This document shows, one piece after another, positions 53,101 to 61,180 of a DNA stretch of 64,000 nt. A model generated the notes under the pieces. That model had not been told where the DNA came from. It did no database searches and saw nothing but the letters and a program-made list of their open reading frames with translations. This DNA comes from Caldithrix sp964598255 (GTDB lineage: Bacteria > Calditrichota > Calditrichia > Calditrichales > Calditrichaceae). Made by a program: the position numbers and the translations under genes. Numbering within the stretch: the first letter of the stretch is position 1; each line of letters begins with the position of its first letter. Location: assembly GCA_964598255.1 (NCBI GenBank), contig CAZRBA010000064.1, positions 52,485-116,484 of the forward strand. Reading direction: 5' to 3'.

Positions 53101-53307
53101 TAACGGATATGTTACCTGATCCTCAACCACTTGCGGAGCTTGTCCGGGATAGTCCGTAAAAATGATTACCTGTACATCGCTTAAATCCGGAATCGCATCA
53201 ACAGGCGTATTGAGCATGGCGTAAATGCCGATAAAGCCCACAATTGCCGTAAACAGAATAACCAGAAACCGATTGTTGATGGATTTTTCAATAATTTTTT
53301 CTATCAC
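50188..53307 (-). CDS. cusA: Heavy-metal RND efflux pump, CusA type
   Basis: The 1039-residue inner-membrane pump has 12 helices in the RND pattern and two large periplasmic loops. The helix-4 motif GAMVDASIVMIENAHKH is that of the copper/silver subgroup, unlike the zinc/cobalt CzcA form. It exports Cu(I) or Ag(I) from periplasm or cytoplasm with the adaptor and TolC-like channel encoded upstream. The start is GTG 53307, preceded by CGGAG seven bases away. It is the last gene of the operon, 126 bases after the adaptor gene. A zinc pump cannot be wholly excluded. Confidence 0.92.
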   Translation of the reverse strand: MIEKIIEKSINNRFLVILFTAIVGFIGIYAMLNTPVDAIPDLSDVQVIIFTDYPGQAPQVVEDQVTYPLTSAMLAVPYAKTVRGYSFFGLSFVYVIFEDGTDLYWARSRVLEYLNYVSGKLPKGVTPTLGPDATGVGWVYEYVLDGGNKYDLQQLRSIQDWYLRYELTSVPGVAEVASIGGYVKQYQVQLDPNKLQAYNISIQKVRKAIQRSNNDVGGRLIEMGETEFMVRGLGYIKSIQDLENIPVGVDQNGTPVLIKNLGHVTIGPELRRGLADWNGEGEVVGGVIVMRSGENALKTIKLVKEKLKELKKGLPEGVTIKSAYDRSGLIQRAIDNLSWKLIEELLVVALVSIIFLLHFRSAFVALFTLPMGILISFLIMYFQGINANIMSLGGIAIAIGAMVDASIVMIENAHKHIERDKGKKSHWEIIAASSKEVGPALFYSLLIITLSFLPVFSLQAQEGRLFKPLAFTKTYAMAGAALLAITIVPVLMGYFVRGKIRSEKNNPVSRFLIMIYKPIIHWVLRFRWLTLGIAALILIITVLPLRKIGSEFMPPLNEGDLLYMPTTDPGISITKAKELLQQTDKIIKSFPEVAHVFGKIGRAETATDPAPLSMIETTITLKPKSQWRAGMTMDKLIKQLDAAIQFPGLTNAWTMPIKTRIDMLSTGIKTPVGIKIMGSDLKVLSRLGQKIASVLKDVPGTQSIFPDKTVGGNYLNFKIKRAEAARYGLTVGDVEDVIQSAIGGMNVSYTVEGLERYPINVRYERELRDNLPAIRRILVPTLTGAQIPLEYVADISISKGPPVIKSENARRSAWLYIDIRDIDVGTYVKNAQKVVDAKVDFPEGYNIVWSGQYEYMERASKRLRIVVPITLMVIFLLLYFNFKNFTESLLVMLSLPFALVGGIWFMYVLGYNFSVAVGVGFIALAGLAAETGVVMLVYLDNVYKNRRQEGKMRTIKDLYQSIIEGAVERVRPKLMTVTTTMVGLLPILWGTGAGSQTMKRIAAPMVGGMVSSTVLTLIVIPVLYYLWKERSLKRAKIEK

Positions 53308-53433
53308 AATTTTTCTCCGTTTTTTTTATGATTGCATTTCCGAATGAATGGGGAGTTGAGCCGGTTTTTCGGGTACGTTAACGGAAACGGACCATCCGGC
53401 ACCGTAAGCCATTTTTCCTTCCCCTTTCCCTTT

Positions 53434-54891
53434 TCATCTTTCATCTTTAAGCTTTCCCTCCGCCAACATTTTGCGAATAGCTTCCTGTAAGCGACTTTCG
53501 CTGTCCAGCATAAATTGGGCCGAAACGACGATTTTGTCTCCGCTTAGCAATCCGCTCAGAATACGTATGTGACCCTTGCCGTCTTCTTCGCCAAGGCGAA
53601 CCTCTCTGGGGGTAAATCGGCCTTTACCGCGTGCCACAAAAACAATATTACGTTTACCCGATCGGATAACCGCTTCGCTGGGGATAACTACGGCATTGGG
53701 AATGCTTTGTGTTTGCAAATAGACATTGGCAAACATTCCCGGTTTTAGGATTAAGCGGGGATTGTCTAATTTGATGCGCACTTGAATATCACGCGCTTTT
53801 TCGTTTAGGTAGGGGTAAATGTAGGTAACGGTACCGGTATACTCCCGCCCCGGATCGTAAGAAAGCCGGATGCGTACGTGTTGCCCTGTTTTAATCCACG
53901 GGGCTTCGCTATCGTAAATACTGGCCAGAACCCAAACCGTGGAAAGGTCGGCCAATCGGAACAAATTCATGCCTTTTTTAACGTACATGCCTTCGATGGC
54001 ATTTTTATGGACAACAATGCCGTTTACCGGTGCGTTTAAAGCAAGGGTCTTTTGGATTTTCCCCGAAGTTTGTAATTTTCGGATTTGGTCAGGGGAAATA
54101 TCCCAATAGAGTAGGCGCTGTAACGAAGCCTGCACCAGAGCACGGGCGCTTTGCTTTAAATCGTCCAAATTACTTTGAGCCGTATTGGCCTGATTTTTTA
54201 AAGCCAGCAAATATTCTTGTTGGGTGGTTACCAACTCCGGGGAATAAATTTTTAACAAGGGTTGGTTTTTACGGACGGGTTGTCCGGTTTCGTTAACGTA
54301 CAGTTTTTCGATCCATCCCGAAATTTTGGAAGAGACCGTAAAAAGTTTTTGTTCGTCGTAGGTAATTTTCCCCACGGCGCGGATGGTGCGGCTAAACGGT
54401 CGGCGTTCTACTACTGCAGTGCGAACCCCCATATTTTGCACGGTTACCGGATCGATTTTGATGGTACTGCCTTTAGCCACCTCATCTTCGTAAACCGGAA
54501 TCAAATCCATACCCATTTTGGATTTACCGGGATGGTCGTAAATTTCCGTAGGATCCATCGGAGCTTGCCAGTAAAGAATGTTGCGTTTGCCATTTTCTTT
54601 AGGCGTTTGCGAAGATTTTTTCCCAGACATGTTCATCAGTTTGTTTTCGGGTTTTTCGTCCTGTGTTTTTAAAGGCACCAAATTCATACCGCATTTGGGG
54701 CATTGGCCCGGATGATCCAAAATAACCTCCGGATGCATGCCGCAGGTCCATAATTGCCGTTCGGACGTGTCGGTTTTGCTGGTTTGTTTTTCATTTTTTT
54801 CTTCTTTTGTATTGCCGGTGCAGGAAACAAAAATTCCTGCGATTAGCACAACAGTTACAAAAAGAGCCAAGGATATTTGCTTGAGTTTCAT
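53434..54891 (-). CDS. cusB: RND periplasmic adaptor with heavy-metal-binding domains (CusB type)
   Basis: The 485-residue membrane-fusion protein has a lipoprotein-type signal (FVSCTGNT). The N-terminal heavy-metal-binding domain WTCGMHPEVILDHPGQCPKC is followed by GMNLVPL. A second, degenerate copy reads QAPMDPTEIYDHPGKSKMGM. Barrel-sandwich and alpha-hairpin parts then link pump and channel. The Cys/Met/His-rich entry points to copper or silver handover. It starts one base after the TolC gene ends, with GGAGG overlapping that stop region. Confidence 0.93.
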   Translation of the reverse strand: MKLKQISLALFVTVVLIAGIFVSCTGNTKEEKNEKQTSKTDTSERQLWTCGMHPEVILDHPGQCPKCGMNLVPLKTQDEKPENKLMNMSGKKSSQTPKENGKRNILYWQAPMDPTEIYDHPGKSKMGMDLIPVYEDEVAKGSTIKIDPVTVQNMGVRTAVVERRPFSRTIRAVGKITYDEQKLFTVSSKISGWIEKLYVNETGQPVRKNQPLLKIYSPELVTTQQEYLLALKNQANTAQSNLDDLKQSARALVQASLQRLLYWDISPDQIRKLQTSGKIQKTLALNAPVNGIVVHKNAIEGMYVKKGMNLFRLADLSTVWVLASIYDSEAPWIKTGQHVRIRLSYDPGREYTGTVTYIYPYLNEKARDIQVRIKLDNPRLILKPGMFANVYLQTQSIPNAVVIPSEAVIRSGKRNIVFVARGKGRFTPREVRLGEEDGKGHIRILSGLLSGDKIVVSAQFMLDSESRLQEAIRKMLAEGKLKDER

Positions 54892-54892
54892 A

Positions 54893-56194
54893 TTAATTTT
54901 CCTCCGTTACTTGGGTTGTTACCTTTACGGGATGACCGATGATATATTCCACTTCTGCTAACGATTTAAATGCCTCGCTGACAATGCGCCGGTAAGACAA
55001 TTCGATTTTAAACAAAGTGATTTCATTGTTGAGCAGGGTAAGAAAATCGACTTTATCATTCTGATAACCGGCACGGGCCGATTCCAATGCTTGTTTGGCT
55101 TGCGGAATAATGCTAAAGCGGTACAGGTTTTCCTGATCCAGATTTTTTTTCAATGCGCTTATGGCGTTATTTAATGCTTCCGAAATTTGATTTTGTACGT
55201 TTTTAAGATTTTGCTCGTTAAATTGTTTGCGTAAAATACTTGCCCGAACCTGCATGCTTTGTTTGGCCCTGGCGTAAACGGGAAGATTAAAATGCAAGCC
55301 GAGCGAGATGAAATCGGTTCCGCCTTTGCCGCCGATTAAAACATCGCGTTGCGTGTACGCCAGAGAAACGGTGAAATCGGGCCAGTAGCTTTTTTGCGCC
55401 AGTTGCAAACGTTCTTTACTTTGTTCCAAACGCTGTTGCCAGGCCTGTAAAAGAGGGCGTTGGCTAAACGATACATTATTTACGTAAGCGATTAGCCGGT
55501 GTAATATTTGAATATCCGGAACGGTAGCTGTGCCTACGGGTGCTTTGCCGTTGCGGTTTAAAAGGCGGTTCAAACGCGCTTTAATAACCTTGCGCTTTTG
55601 TTGCAAAATAAGCAGCCGATCGTTTTGACGTGCCAATTCCACTTGCGCCTTAAGTACATCCTGCTGCAACCCTTTGCCTACGGCATATTTGGCAGTAGCA
55701 ATATGCACGAATTCTTTAAGCAACTCCCGGTTTTTTCGAGTGGTGTGTAGCGCCTGATCTACATAATACAAATCATAATAGGCGATCTTTACCTCGCGAA
55801 TCAAACGGTTCTTGAATTCCAGATATTGGGCTCTGGCAATATCCGCTTGTTTGGCGGCAATGTTTTCCCGTAAACGCAGTTTACCGGGAAACGGAAATTT
55901 TTGGGCAAAGCGGATTTGCTTGCCGCTCATCGCTTCCCGATCGAATACGGGGTTATTCCATGGAAGGTTTACTACATTAATATCCATTGTAGGATCCGGC
56001 AGAGTACCGGCTTCAGAAACATCGGCTTCACTTGCCTTTGTCATCCGCTCATATCCTTTGAGCTGTGGATTTTGCTTCAGAGCGGTTGCGATGAGTTGGG
56101 GTAAACGTTCCGTTTTCGAAGACGGTGTTTGCGCAACAATGCCGCTAAAGAGAAGCAAGATTATAAGAAAAGTAATACATCTGTTCCGTAACAA
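54893..56194 (-). CDS. TolC-family outer membrane channel of the metal efflux system (CusC type)
   Basis: The 433-residue protein has a signal peptide (about 1-22) and the doubled helical-barrel pattern of TolC proteins, for example QIRFAQKFPFPGKLRLRENI and EARAGYQNDKVDFLTLL-like helices. It forms the exit duct for the RND pump. The start codon is TTG at 56194, six bases after AAGGAGG. No in-frame ATG is near. It is the second gene of the operon, 117 bases after the small membrane protein. Confidence 0.9.
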   Translation of the reverse strand: MLRNRCITFLIILLLFSGIVAQTPSSKTERLPQLIATALKQNPQLKGYERMTKASEADVSEAGTLPDPTMDINVVNLPWNNPVFDREAMSGKQIRFAQKFPFPGKLRLRENIAAKQADIARAQYLEFKNRLIREVKIAYYDLYYVDQALHTTRKNRELLKEFVHIATAKYAVGKGLQQDVLKAQVELARQNDRLLILQQKRKVIKARLNRLLNRNGKAPVGTATVPDIQILHRLIAYVNNVSFSQRPLLQAWQQRLEQSKERLQLAQKSYWPDFTVSLAYTQRDVLIGGKGGTDFISLGLHFNLPVYARAKQSMQVRASILRKQFNEQNLKNVQNQISEALNNAISALKKNLDQENLYRFSIIPQAKQALESARAGYQNDKVDFLTLLNNEITLFKIELSYRRIVSEAFKSLAEVEYIIGHPVKVTTQVTEEN

Positions 56195-56311
56195 TGAAAA
56201 CCTCCTTTTTTAAAATGCATCATAGTATCATTAGGTCGAGTTAAGACACCAGAGATAGGTGCGAAACGGTCAAAATAACTGTATTTATGGGGTTCAAATT
56301 TTCGCAACCGA

Positions 56312-56662
56312 TTATTTTAAAGTTTTGCGAAAAATGCTACCTTTGTAACGAAATCCCCAAAAACCGACGGCCATTAAGGCCAAACTAAACCACCAAGGCA
56401 AGGCATAATAGCGCATGTAATGTTTGAATAACGGATTGTGCTGTGCTGGCCGTTCGCTGTCTATTCCGGTTTGCCGGGTAGTGAAAAAGCAAGCTCGTCT
56501 TTTTGGTTTTTTAATCAATTGTCTTTTTTTGCACAATTTGTGAAAAACACACGAATGACCCGAATTAAGCGGGAGCGGGAAAAAGACAGCCGAACCCGAT
56601 AATCCGGCAATAAAAAGAAATAAAAAAAACGTTTTTCGTAAAAACAAAATATAAGCGCTCAT
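56312..56662 (-). CDS. Small membrane protein at the head of the metal efflux operon
   Basis: The 116-residue protein has two predicted membrane helices (about 10-30 and 88-108). Between them is a loop with Cys and His (HSCVFHKLCKKRQ, then ACFF) and many basic residues. The gene is not clearly recognised. Support comes from its place directly after a good sigma54 promoter (predicted leader about 25 bases) and in line with cusCBA. The ribosome site is weak. A metal-sensing or periplasmic accessory role is possible but only inferred. Confidence 0.58.
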   Translation of the reverse strand: MSAYILFLRKTFFLFLFIAGLSGSAVFFPLPLNSGHSCVFHKLCKKRQLIKKPKRRACFFTTRQTGIDSERPAQHNPLFKHYMRYYALPWWFSLALMAVGFWGFRYKGSIFRKTLK

Positions 56663-56697
56663 GCATCCCTGCCGATTTGTGAATTTGTTTTAAATTC

Positions 56698-56714
56698 ATC
56701 AAGCATTGTGCCAA
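56698..56714 (-). promoter_or_regulatory. Candidate sigma54 promoter of the metal efflux operon
   Basis: On the minus strand it reads TTGGCACAATGCTTGAT, with a perfect -24 element and TTGA at -12. Predicted start near 56687. Confidence 0.68.
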
Positions 56715-56821
56715 GTAAATTCCGGAATGTTGTTTGGAGCGCTAATTGATTAATTCACAATGAATTACATCTTTAATGGGTTTAATCAAAAGCTACGAAA
56801 AGCGGGAGATGTGTTTGTGTT

Positions 56822-56861
56822 TTGAATAATATTCTACAACTACCTGATGAAAATTCTACAA
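56822..56861 (-). promoter_or_regulatory. Twin 18-bp dyads, candidate enhancer for the NtrC-type regulator
   Basis: Imperfect dyads at 56822-56839 and 56844-56861 both end in ATTCTACAA and are exactly 22 bases (two helical turns) apart, about 110-150 bases upstream of the -24 element. The 56663-57049 gap holds these sites and the promoter but no gene. Confidence 0.5.
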
Positions 56862-57049
56862 GAGCGTTGGCTTGCAAGTTAATGCGAAAATGGGGAAACG
56901 GATGGTCGGAAGGCGTTAAAACAGCGCAGGCGGTCGGCTTAGTTGGAGAATGATGTAAAAAGTATGAATGCGATAAAAAAACGGTGGCAAATAAAGTTTT
57001 AACTTGCCGTTTTAAAATTTTTTGCAGTTGGCTTCGTTTGCAGGCGCAT

Positions 57050-58393
57050 CTATTCGATATTCAGTTTTTTCATGCGATACAGTAGAACATGTCTGGGAAT
57101 TTTGAGCAACCGCGCTGCCTTGGATTGATTGCCTTGCGTTAATTGCAACGCCTTTTTGATGAGCAAGGCTTCGGCCTCGTCCAAACCGATGCCCTCCGGT
57201 GGAAAAGTGAACTGAAAAGCGCCCTGGTGAACCACGTTCATTTTAAGAAAATCGGGAATGTCTTTTAAGGTAATGGTTTCGTTTTCGCTAAGCGTCGTGA
57301 TGCGCTCGATAATATTTTCCAGCTCGCGAACATTACCGGGCCAATGGTATTCCATTAAAGCTTTAAGGGCCTCGGGTGTTAATTTAAAGGTGCGCTGTTT
57401 ACCGTATTTTTTTAAAAAGAAATCCACCAAAAAGGGGATATCTTCCTTGCGTTCGCGTAAAGGAGGTAATTGAATAGGGACAACGCTTAAACGATAAAAC
57501 AAATCTTCGCGGAATTTTTTTTCTTGCATTAATTTTTGCAAATCCTGATGGGTGGCCGCAATTACGCGCACATCAACCTTTACCGGTTTGTCTCCGCCGA
57601 TGCGTTCGAATTCCTTTTCTTGCAGCACGCGCAATAATTTGGCCTGTAAATCTTCGTGCAAATCGCCGATTTCATCCAGAAAAATCGTCCCGCCGTCAGC
57701 TTGTTCGAATTTACCGGTACGATCCTGAATGGCCCCGGTAAAAGCGCCTTTAACGTGTCCGAACAGTTCGCTTTCCAGCAGGTTAGCCGGAATAGAGGGG
57801 CAGTTAACCACAATAAAAGGTCTGTCCTTACGCGGACTGTTGTAATGAATGGCCCGCGCAATCAGTTCCTTACCGGTCCCGCTTTCGCCCAAAATCAATA
57901 CCGAGGCGTCGCTCTGGGCAACTCGGTGAGTAATACGTAAAATTTCCTGCATAATGCCGCTTTCGGCAATCATGTTGTTAAATTTGAACTTATCCGTTAA
58001 TTCGTGTTTCAGGGTGATGTTTTCATTTTGCAAATTTTGTAATTGCACGGCTTTTTGCAAGGCAAACAAAAGCTGCTCTTTACCGAACGGTTTTGTCAAA
58101 TAATCATTGGCGCCAATCTTACAGGCCTCCACGGCATTTTCCACACTACCGAAGGCCGTAATCACAATAAAAATAATGTTGGCATCCATGCGTCGCACTT
58201 CCTGCAAAACCTCGATTCCGCTCAAATCCGGTAATTGGATATCCGAAATAATCACATCATAACGGCCAGACTTGAATTTTTTCAATCCGTCCCGAGCGTT
58301 GAGGACTGTATCGACATGATAGCCCTGTTGTTTTAATTGGTAGCTGATGACTTTTCCTAAATTAAGATCGTCATCGATCAATAAAATTCTCAT
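57050..58393 (-). CDS. NtrC-family sigma54 response regulator (ZraR/AtoC type)
   Basis: The 447-residue protein has a receiver domain (about 1-115; DDDLNLG, Asp in VIISDIQLPD, TAFG, Lys in LTKPFGK). The AAA+ domain (about 140-370) has GESGTGKE, intact GAFTGA and GGTIFLDEIGDL. The Fis helix-turn-helix contains GNQSKAARLLKIPRHVLLYRM. It is phosphorylated by the histidine kinase encoded 22 bases upstream. The position between the CDF gene and the copper operon, and the sigma54 promoter of that operon, make it the likely activator of metal export. Confidence 0.94.
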   Translation of the reverse strand: MRILLIDDDLNLGKVISYQLKQQGYHVDTVLNARDGLKKFKSGRYDVIISDIQLPDLSGIEVLQEVRRMDANIIFIVITAFGSVENAVEACKIGANDYLTKPFGKEQLLFALQKAVQLQNLQNENITLKHELTDKFKFNNMIAESGIMQEILRITHRVAQSDASVLILGESGTGKELIARAIHYNSPRKDRPFIVVNCPSIPANLLESELFGHVKGAFTGAIQDRTGKFEQADGGTIFLDEIGDLHEDLQAKLLRVLQEKEFERIGGDKPVKVDVRVIAATHQDLQKLMQEKKFREDLFYRLSVVPIQLPPLRERKEDIPFLVDFFLKKYGKQRTFKLTPEALKALMEYHWPGNVRELENIIERITTLSENETITLKDIPDFLKMNVVHQGAFQFTFPPEGIGLDEAEALLIKKALQLTQGNQSKAARLLKIPRHVLLYRMKKLNIE

Positions 58394-58415
58394 TTTGTAC
58401 TTCCTTTGATAAAAC

Positions 58416-59534
58416 TCATCGGGCCTGTCTTTCTTCAGGAAAAATTATCGTAAAGGTAGTGCCCAAACCTTGTTGACTTTCCAGCGCAATATGCCAGTGA
58501 TTTTCGTCTGCAATTCGTTTTACGATAGCCAACCCCAACCCAGAGCCAGTGGGTTTGGTGGTGTAAAACGATTCGAAAATATGTTGACGATGCTTTTCCA
58601 GAATGCCCTCGCCGTTATCGCTTATTTTTATGGTAACGTGATCGTCGGTCTGATTTCCCTCAATGGAAATCTCGCCCCCGTGTGGCATGGCCTGAATGGC
58701 ATTTAACAAAACATTCATTAAAATTTGCCAGATATGTATGGCCTCGGCTTTAACCGCTAAAGGATTTTCGGGAAGACGTACCGAAAGGCGGATGCCGCTT
58801 TTGCGTACTCTCGGGCCAAGCATCAGCATTACATCGTGTATTACTTCTTTGATATCAATAACCGAAACCATTTTGCTCGGTTTGCGCGCGTAATTCAAAT
58901 AATTTTCCACCACTTCGTTAAGCCGTTTGGTTTCTTGCAAAATAATTTCGAAAAACTCGAGATTTTTAAGCGGTTGCGGAACCGCATCCCGAATGATTTC
59001 TGTTGCCCCGCGGATGGCGCCTAACGGGTTGCGTACTTCATGAGCCAGATTGGCCGTAAGTTCGCCGATAACGGCCAGACGATCGGCCGATTTTAGCTGC
59101 TGTTCCATTTCGAAAATTTGTTCGGTTTTGTCCTTTAATTCCCGTAGCGATTTTTCCAGTTGTTGCGCCGTTTTTTGATAACGTTCCTTTTCTTCTTTTT
59201 CGCCTTGCGCTTTTAAGCCGATTAAATAGCCCAACAATAAAAAAAGAACGATTTGTAAAAAGCGCACAAGATTGTTTAGCTCAAATCCACCCCACTGAAA
59301 CATAATATGGGGTAAATAGATAAGGCTAATGACAATGGCCGTACCCAAACCGCCCCGCACGCCAAACCAGAAAGCGGCCAAAATAATGGGAATAAAATAC
59401 GATTGCATGTAAATCAAATGAAAAGGCAATTTGCTGGTAGGCGTGTTGTAATGTAAAAACGAAATGAGCAAAATTATAAAGGCAAGTAGTACGATTCGGC
59501 CCGTTTTTTGCCTGTTTGATTTTGTTTTGAGCAT
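58416..59534 (-). CDS. NtrB-type membrane sensor histidine kinase
   Basis: The 372-residue protein has about four N-terminal membrane helices (about 12-115) with short outside loops. A coiled linker leads to the H-box LAHEVRNPLGAIRGA, and then come the N, G1 and G2 boxes (NVLLNAIQAM, DNGEG, GSGLGLAIVKR). It lacks a large periplasmic sensor, so metal or membrane state may be sensed within the helices. It is followed by the NtrC-type regulator gene and forms a pair with it. AGAGG precedes the ATG. Confidence 0.93.
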   Translation of the reverse strand: MLKTKSNRQKTGRIVLLAFIILLISFLHYNTPTSKLPFHLIYMQSYFIPIILAAFWFGVRGGLGTAIVISLIYLPHIMFQWGGFELNNLVRFLQIVLFLLLGYLIGLKAQGEKEEKERYQKTAQQLEKSLRELKDKTEQIFEMEQQLKSADRLAVIGELTANLAHEVRNPLGAIRGATEIIRDAVPQPLKNLEFFEIILQETKRLNEVVENYLNYARKPSKMVSVIDIKEVIHDVMLMLGPRVRKSGIRLSVRLPENPLAVKAEAIHIWQILMNVLLNAIQAMPHGGEISIEGNQTDDHVTIKISDNGEGILEKHRQHIFESFYTTKPTGSGLGLAIVKRIADENHWHIALESQQGLGTTFTIIFPEERQAR

Positions 59535-59632
59535 GACGCCTCTGGTTTGACGAATTCTTATTTTAACCGGTTACTAATCGATAAAATCGATCCGCATTGC
59601 CTGTCTGAAAAGTTTGATCCGTAAAATTGGTA

Positions 59633-60529
59633 TTAATGTGCTACCAGCGTTTTATGTGCGCAGCGATCCGTTTCAAATTGTACGGTTACATGGTTAATGT
59701 CAAATTTTTCCAGCAAAAGCGTTTGGATATCTTGCAGAATTTTTTCCGTATTGCTGACAGGCATATCATCTACCTCCACATGGGCTTCAAAATGGATTTG
59801 GTGTTCATCCAGACGCCAAAGATGAATGTGATGTACGTTTTTTACACCAGGTAGCGCTTTAATAAGCCGGCTGAGTTCTTCAATGGAAATGCCTTCCGGA
59901 CTGGCCATCATAAAAACCCGTATCGCTTCTTTGGTGATCTGAAAACTTTCTTTTAGAATGTACAGCGAAATTAAAACCGTGAGCACCGGATCCAACCAGT
60001 AAATATTGTAAAAATAAATGGCCATGCCGCCCAGAACCACGGCCACACTGGAGGCCGCGTCGCTGAGCAAATGCAGGTAAACCGAACGTAAATTCATGCT
60101 GCTTTTGGCACCTTTGTGCAACAGCATGGTACCCCCTACGTTAGCCGCTAAACCAATTAAAGCTACGCCCGTCATTAACAAACCGGACACCGGCGAAGGG
60201 TGCACAAATCGTTCATAAGCTTCGCGCAATAGGAAGAAGCTGATGATGATGAGCGTGGAAGAATTAATGATAGCCGCCAAAATTTCAGCACGTTTTAAGC
60301 CAAACGTGTATTCTACCGTTGTGGGGCGTTTGTTTAGGCGTACGGCAATGTAGCTGATAATAATGGCAATGCCGTCGCTGAAATTATGCAGTGCGTCGGA
60401 AACAAGCGACAAACTGCCGGATAGAAGACCGCCGGCGATTTCGGTAATCGTAATGACAAAATTGAGAACCATGGCTAAAAATAAACGCCAGCTTGCCGTT
60501 TCGCTTTGTCCGTGATGGTGATGCGACAT
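59633..60529 (-). CDS. czcD: CDF-family zinc/cation efflux protein (CzcD/ZitB type)
   Basis: The 298-residue protein has a His-rich start (MSHHHHGQ), six membrane helices with metal-site motifs DALHNFSDG and HLLSDAASS, and a C-terminal cytoplasmic domain. It exchanges Zn(II) or similar ions for protons. The HxxxD plus D pattern fits zinc. It lies 68 bases after the ArsR gene and is presumably repressed by it until metal is present. Confidence 0.94.
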   Translation of the reverse strand: MSHHHHGQSETASWRLFLAMVLNFVITITEIAGGLLSGSLSLVSDALHNFSDGIAIIISYIAVRLNKRPTTVEYTFGLKRAEILAAIINSSTLIIISFFLLREAYERFVHPSPVSGLLMTGVALIGLAANVGGTMLLHKGAKSSMNLRSVYLHLLSDAASSVAVVLGGMAIYFYNIYWLDPVLTVLISLYILKESFQITKEAIRVFMMASPEGISIEELSRLIKALPGVKNVHHIHLWRLDEHQIHFEAHVEVDDMPVSNTEKILQDIQTLLLEKFDINHVTVQFETDRCAHKTLVAH

Positions 60530-60597
60530 CGATTTTTATCCTGTTTTCCAAATGGTTTTATTGTTGTAATTAAATAGTTGCATGCATACCACGCTTG

Positions 60598-60954
60598 TTA
60601 TTCCGTAACATGTTCCTGAGCAATTTGTACCAGTTTGGCAATGTGTTCGTCGTCTAAAGTGTAAAAAACGTTCTTGCCGGATTTTCGGGTTTTTACGATC
60701 TTCATGTTACGCAAAAGACGCAATTGATGCGAAATAGCCGAAACCGAAATATCGACAATGGCCGAAATATCATGCACGCAAAGTTCATCGAGCAAAAGAA
60801 CCTGTACGATGCGCAAGCGTGTAGGATCGGACAGGGCTTTAAACAAATTGGCCGTTTCCGAGGTAACTTCTGGCTGGGGCAAGGCTTTTGCAATATCCGC
60901 TGCCTTGGATCGGTTGTTTGCGGCTGCGGATGATGACGGTGTTGTTGAGCTCAT
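60598..60954 (-). CDS. ArsR/SmtB-family metal-responsive repressor
   Basis: The 118-residue winged-helix protein contains LFKALSDPTRLRIVQVLLLD, then the recognition segment VSAISHQLRLLRNMKIVKTR. It has CVHD at the alpha-3 metal site. The C-terminal helix DEHIAKLVQIAQEHVTE carries His residues in the alpha-5 zinc-site position (D-x-H ... H). It would leave DNA when Zn, Cd or a similar ion binds. The Ser/Thr-rich N-terminus (1-20) is extra. A perfect palindrome lies just upstream. Confidence 0.92.
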   Translation of the reverse strand: MSSTTPSSSAAANNRSKAADIAKALPQPEVTSETANLFKALSDPTRLRIVQVLLLDELCVHDISAIVDISVSAISHQLRLLRNMKIVKTRKSGKNVFYTLDDEHIAKLVQIAQEHVTE

Positions 60955-60972
60955 AATTCCAAATACCTATGT

Positions 60973-60988
60973 TTGAACAATTGTTCAA
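60973..60988. promoter_or_regulatory. Palindromic operator of the ArsR repressor
   Basis: TTGAACAATTGTTCAA is a perfect 16-base palindrome that resembles the TGAACA/TGTTCA half-sites of SmtB/CzrA operators. It overlaps a possible -35 (TTGAAC) and lies 18 bases before the start. Confidence 0.72.
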
Positions 60989-61180
60989 TTTTAACTAAAA
61001 AATACGAAAATTGCAAACCTATGTTTTTCAATGTAGGGAAGGCTGCATTCCGAAGAGGTCTTAACAAAGAAGGTACATGGTTGGCCTTGCATGGTAGAAC
61101 ATTAGAAAAAAATGCGATTTGCTTGATTAAAATGGTTCGTTTATATTAAAAACAAACGTTTTAAAAAACAAGGAGTAACT

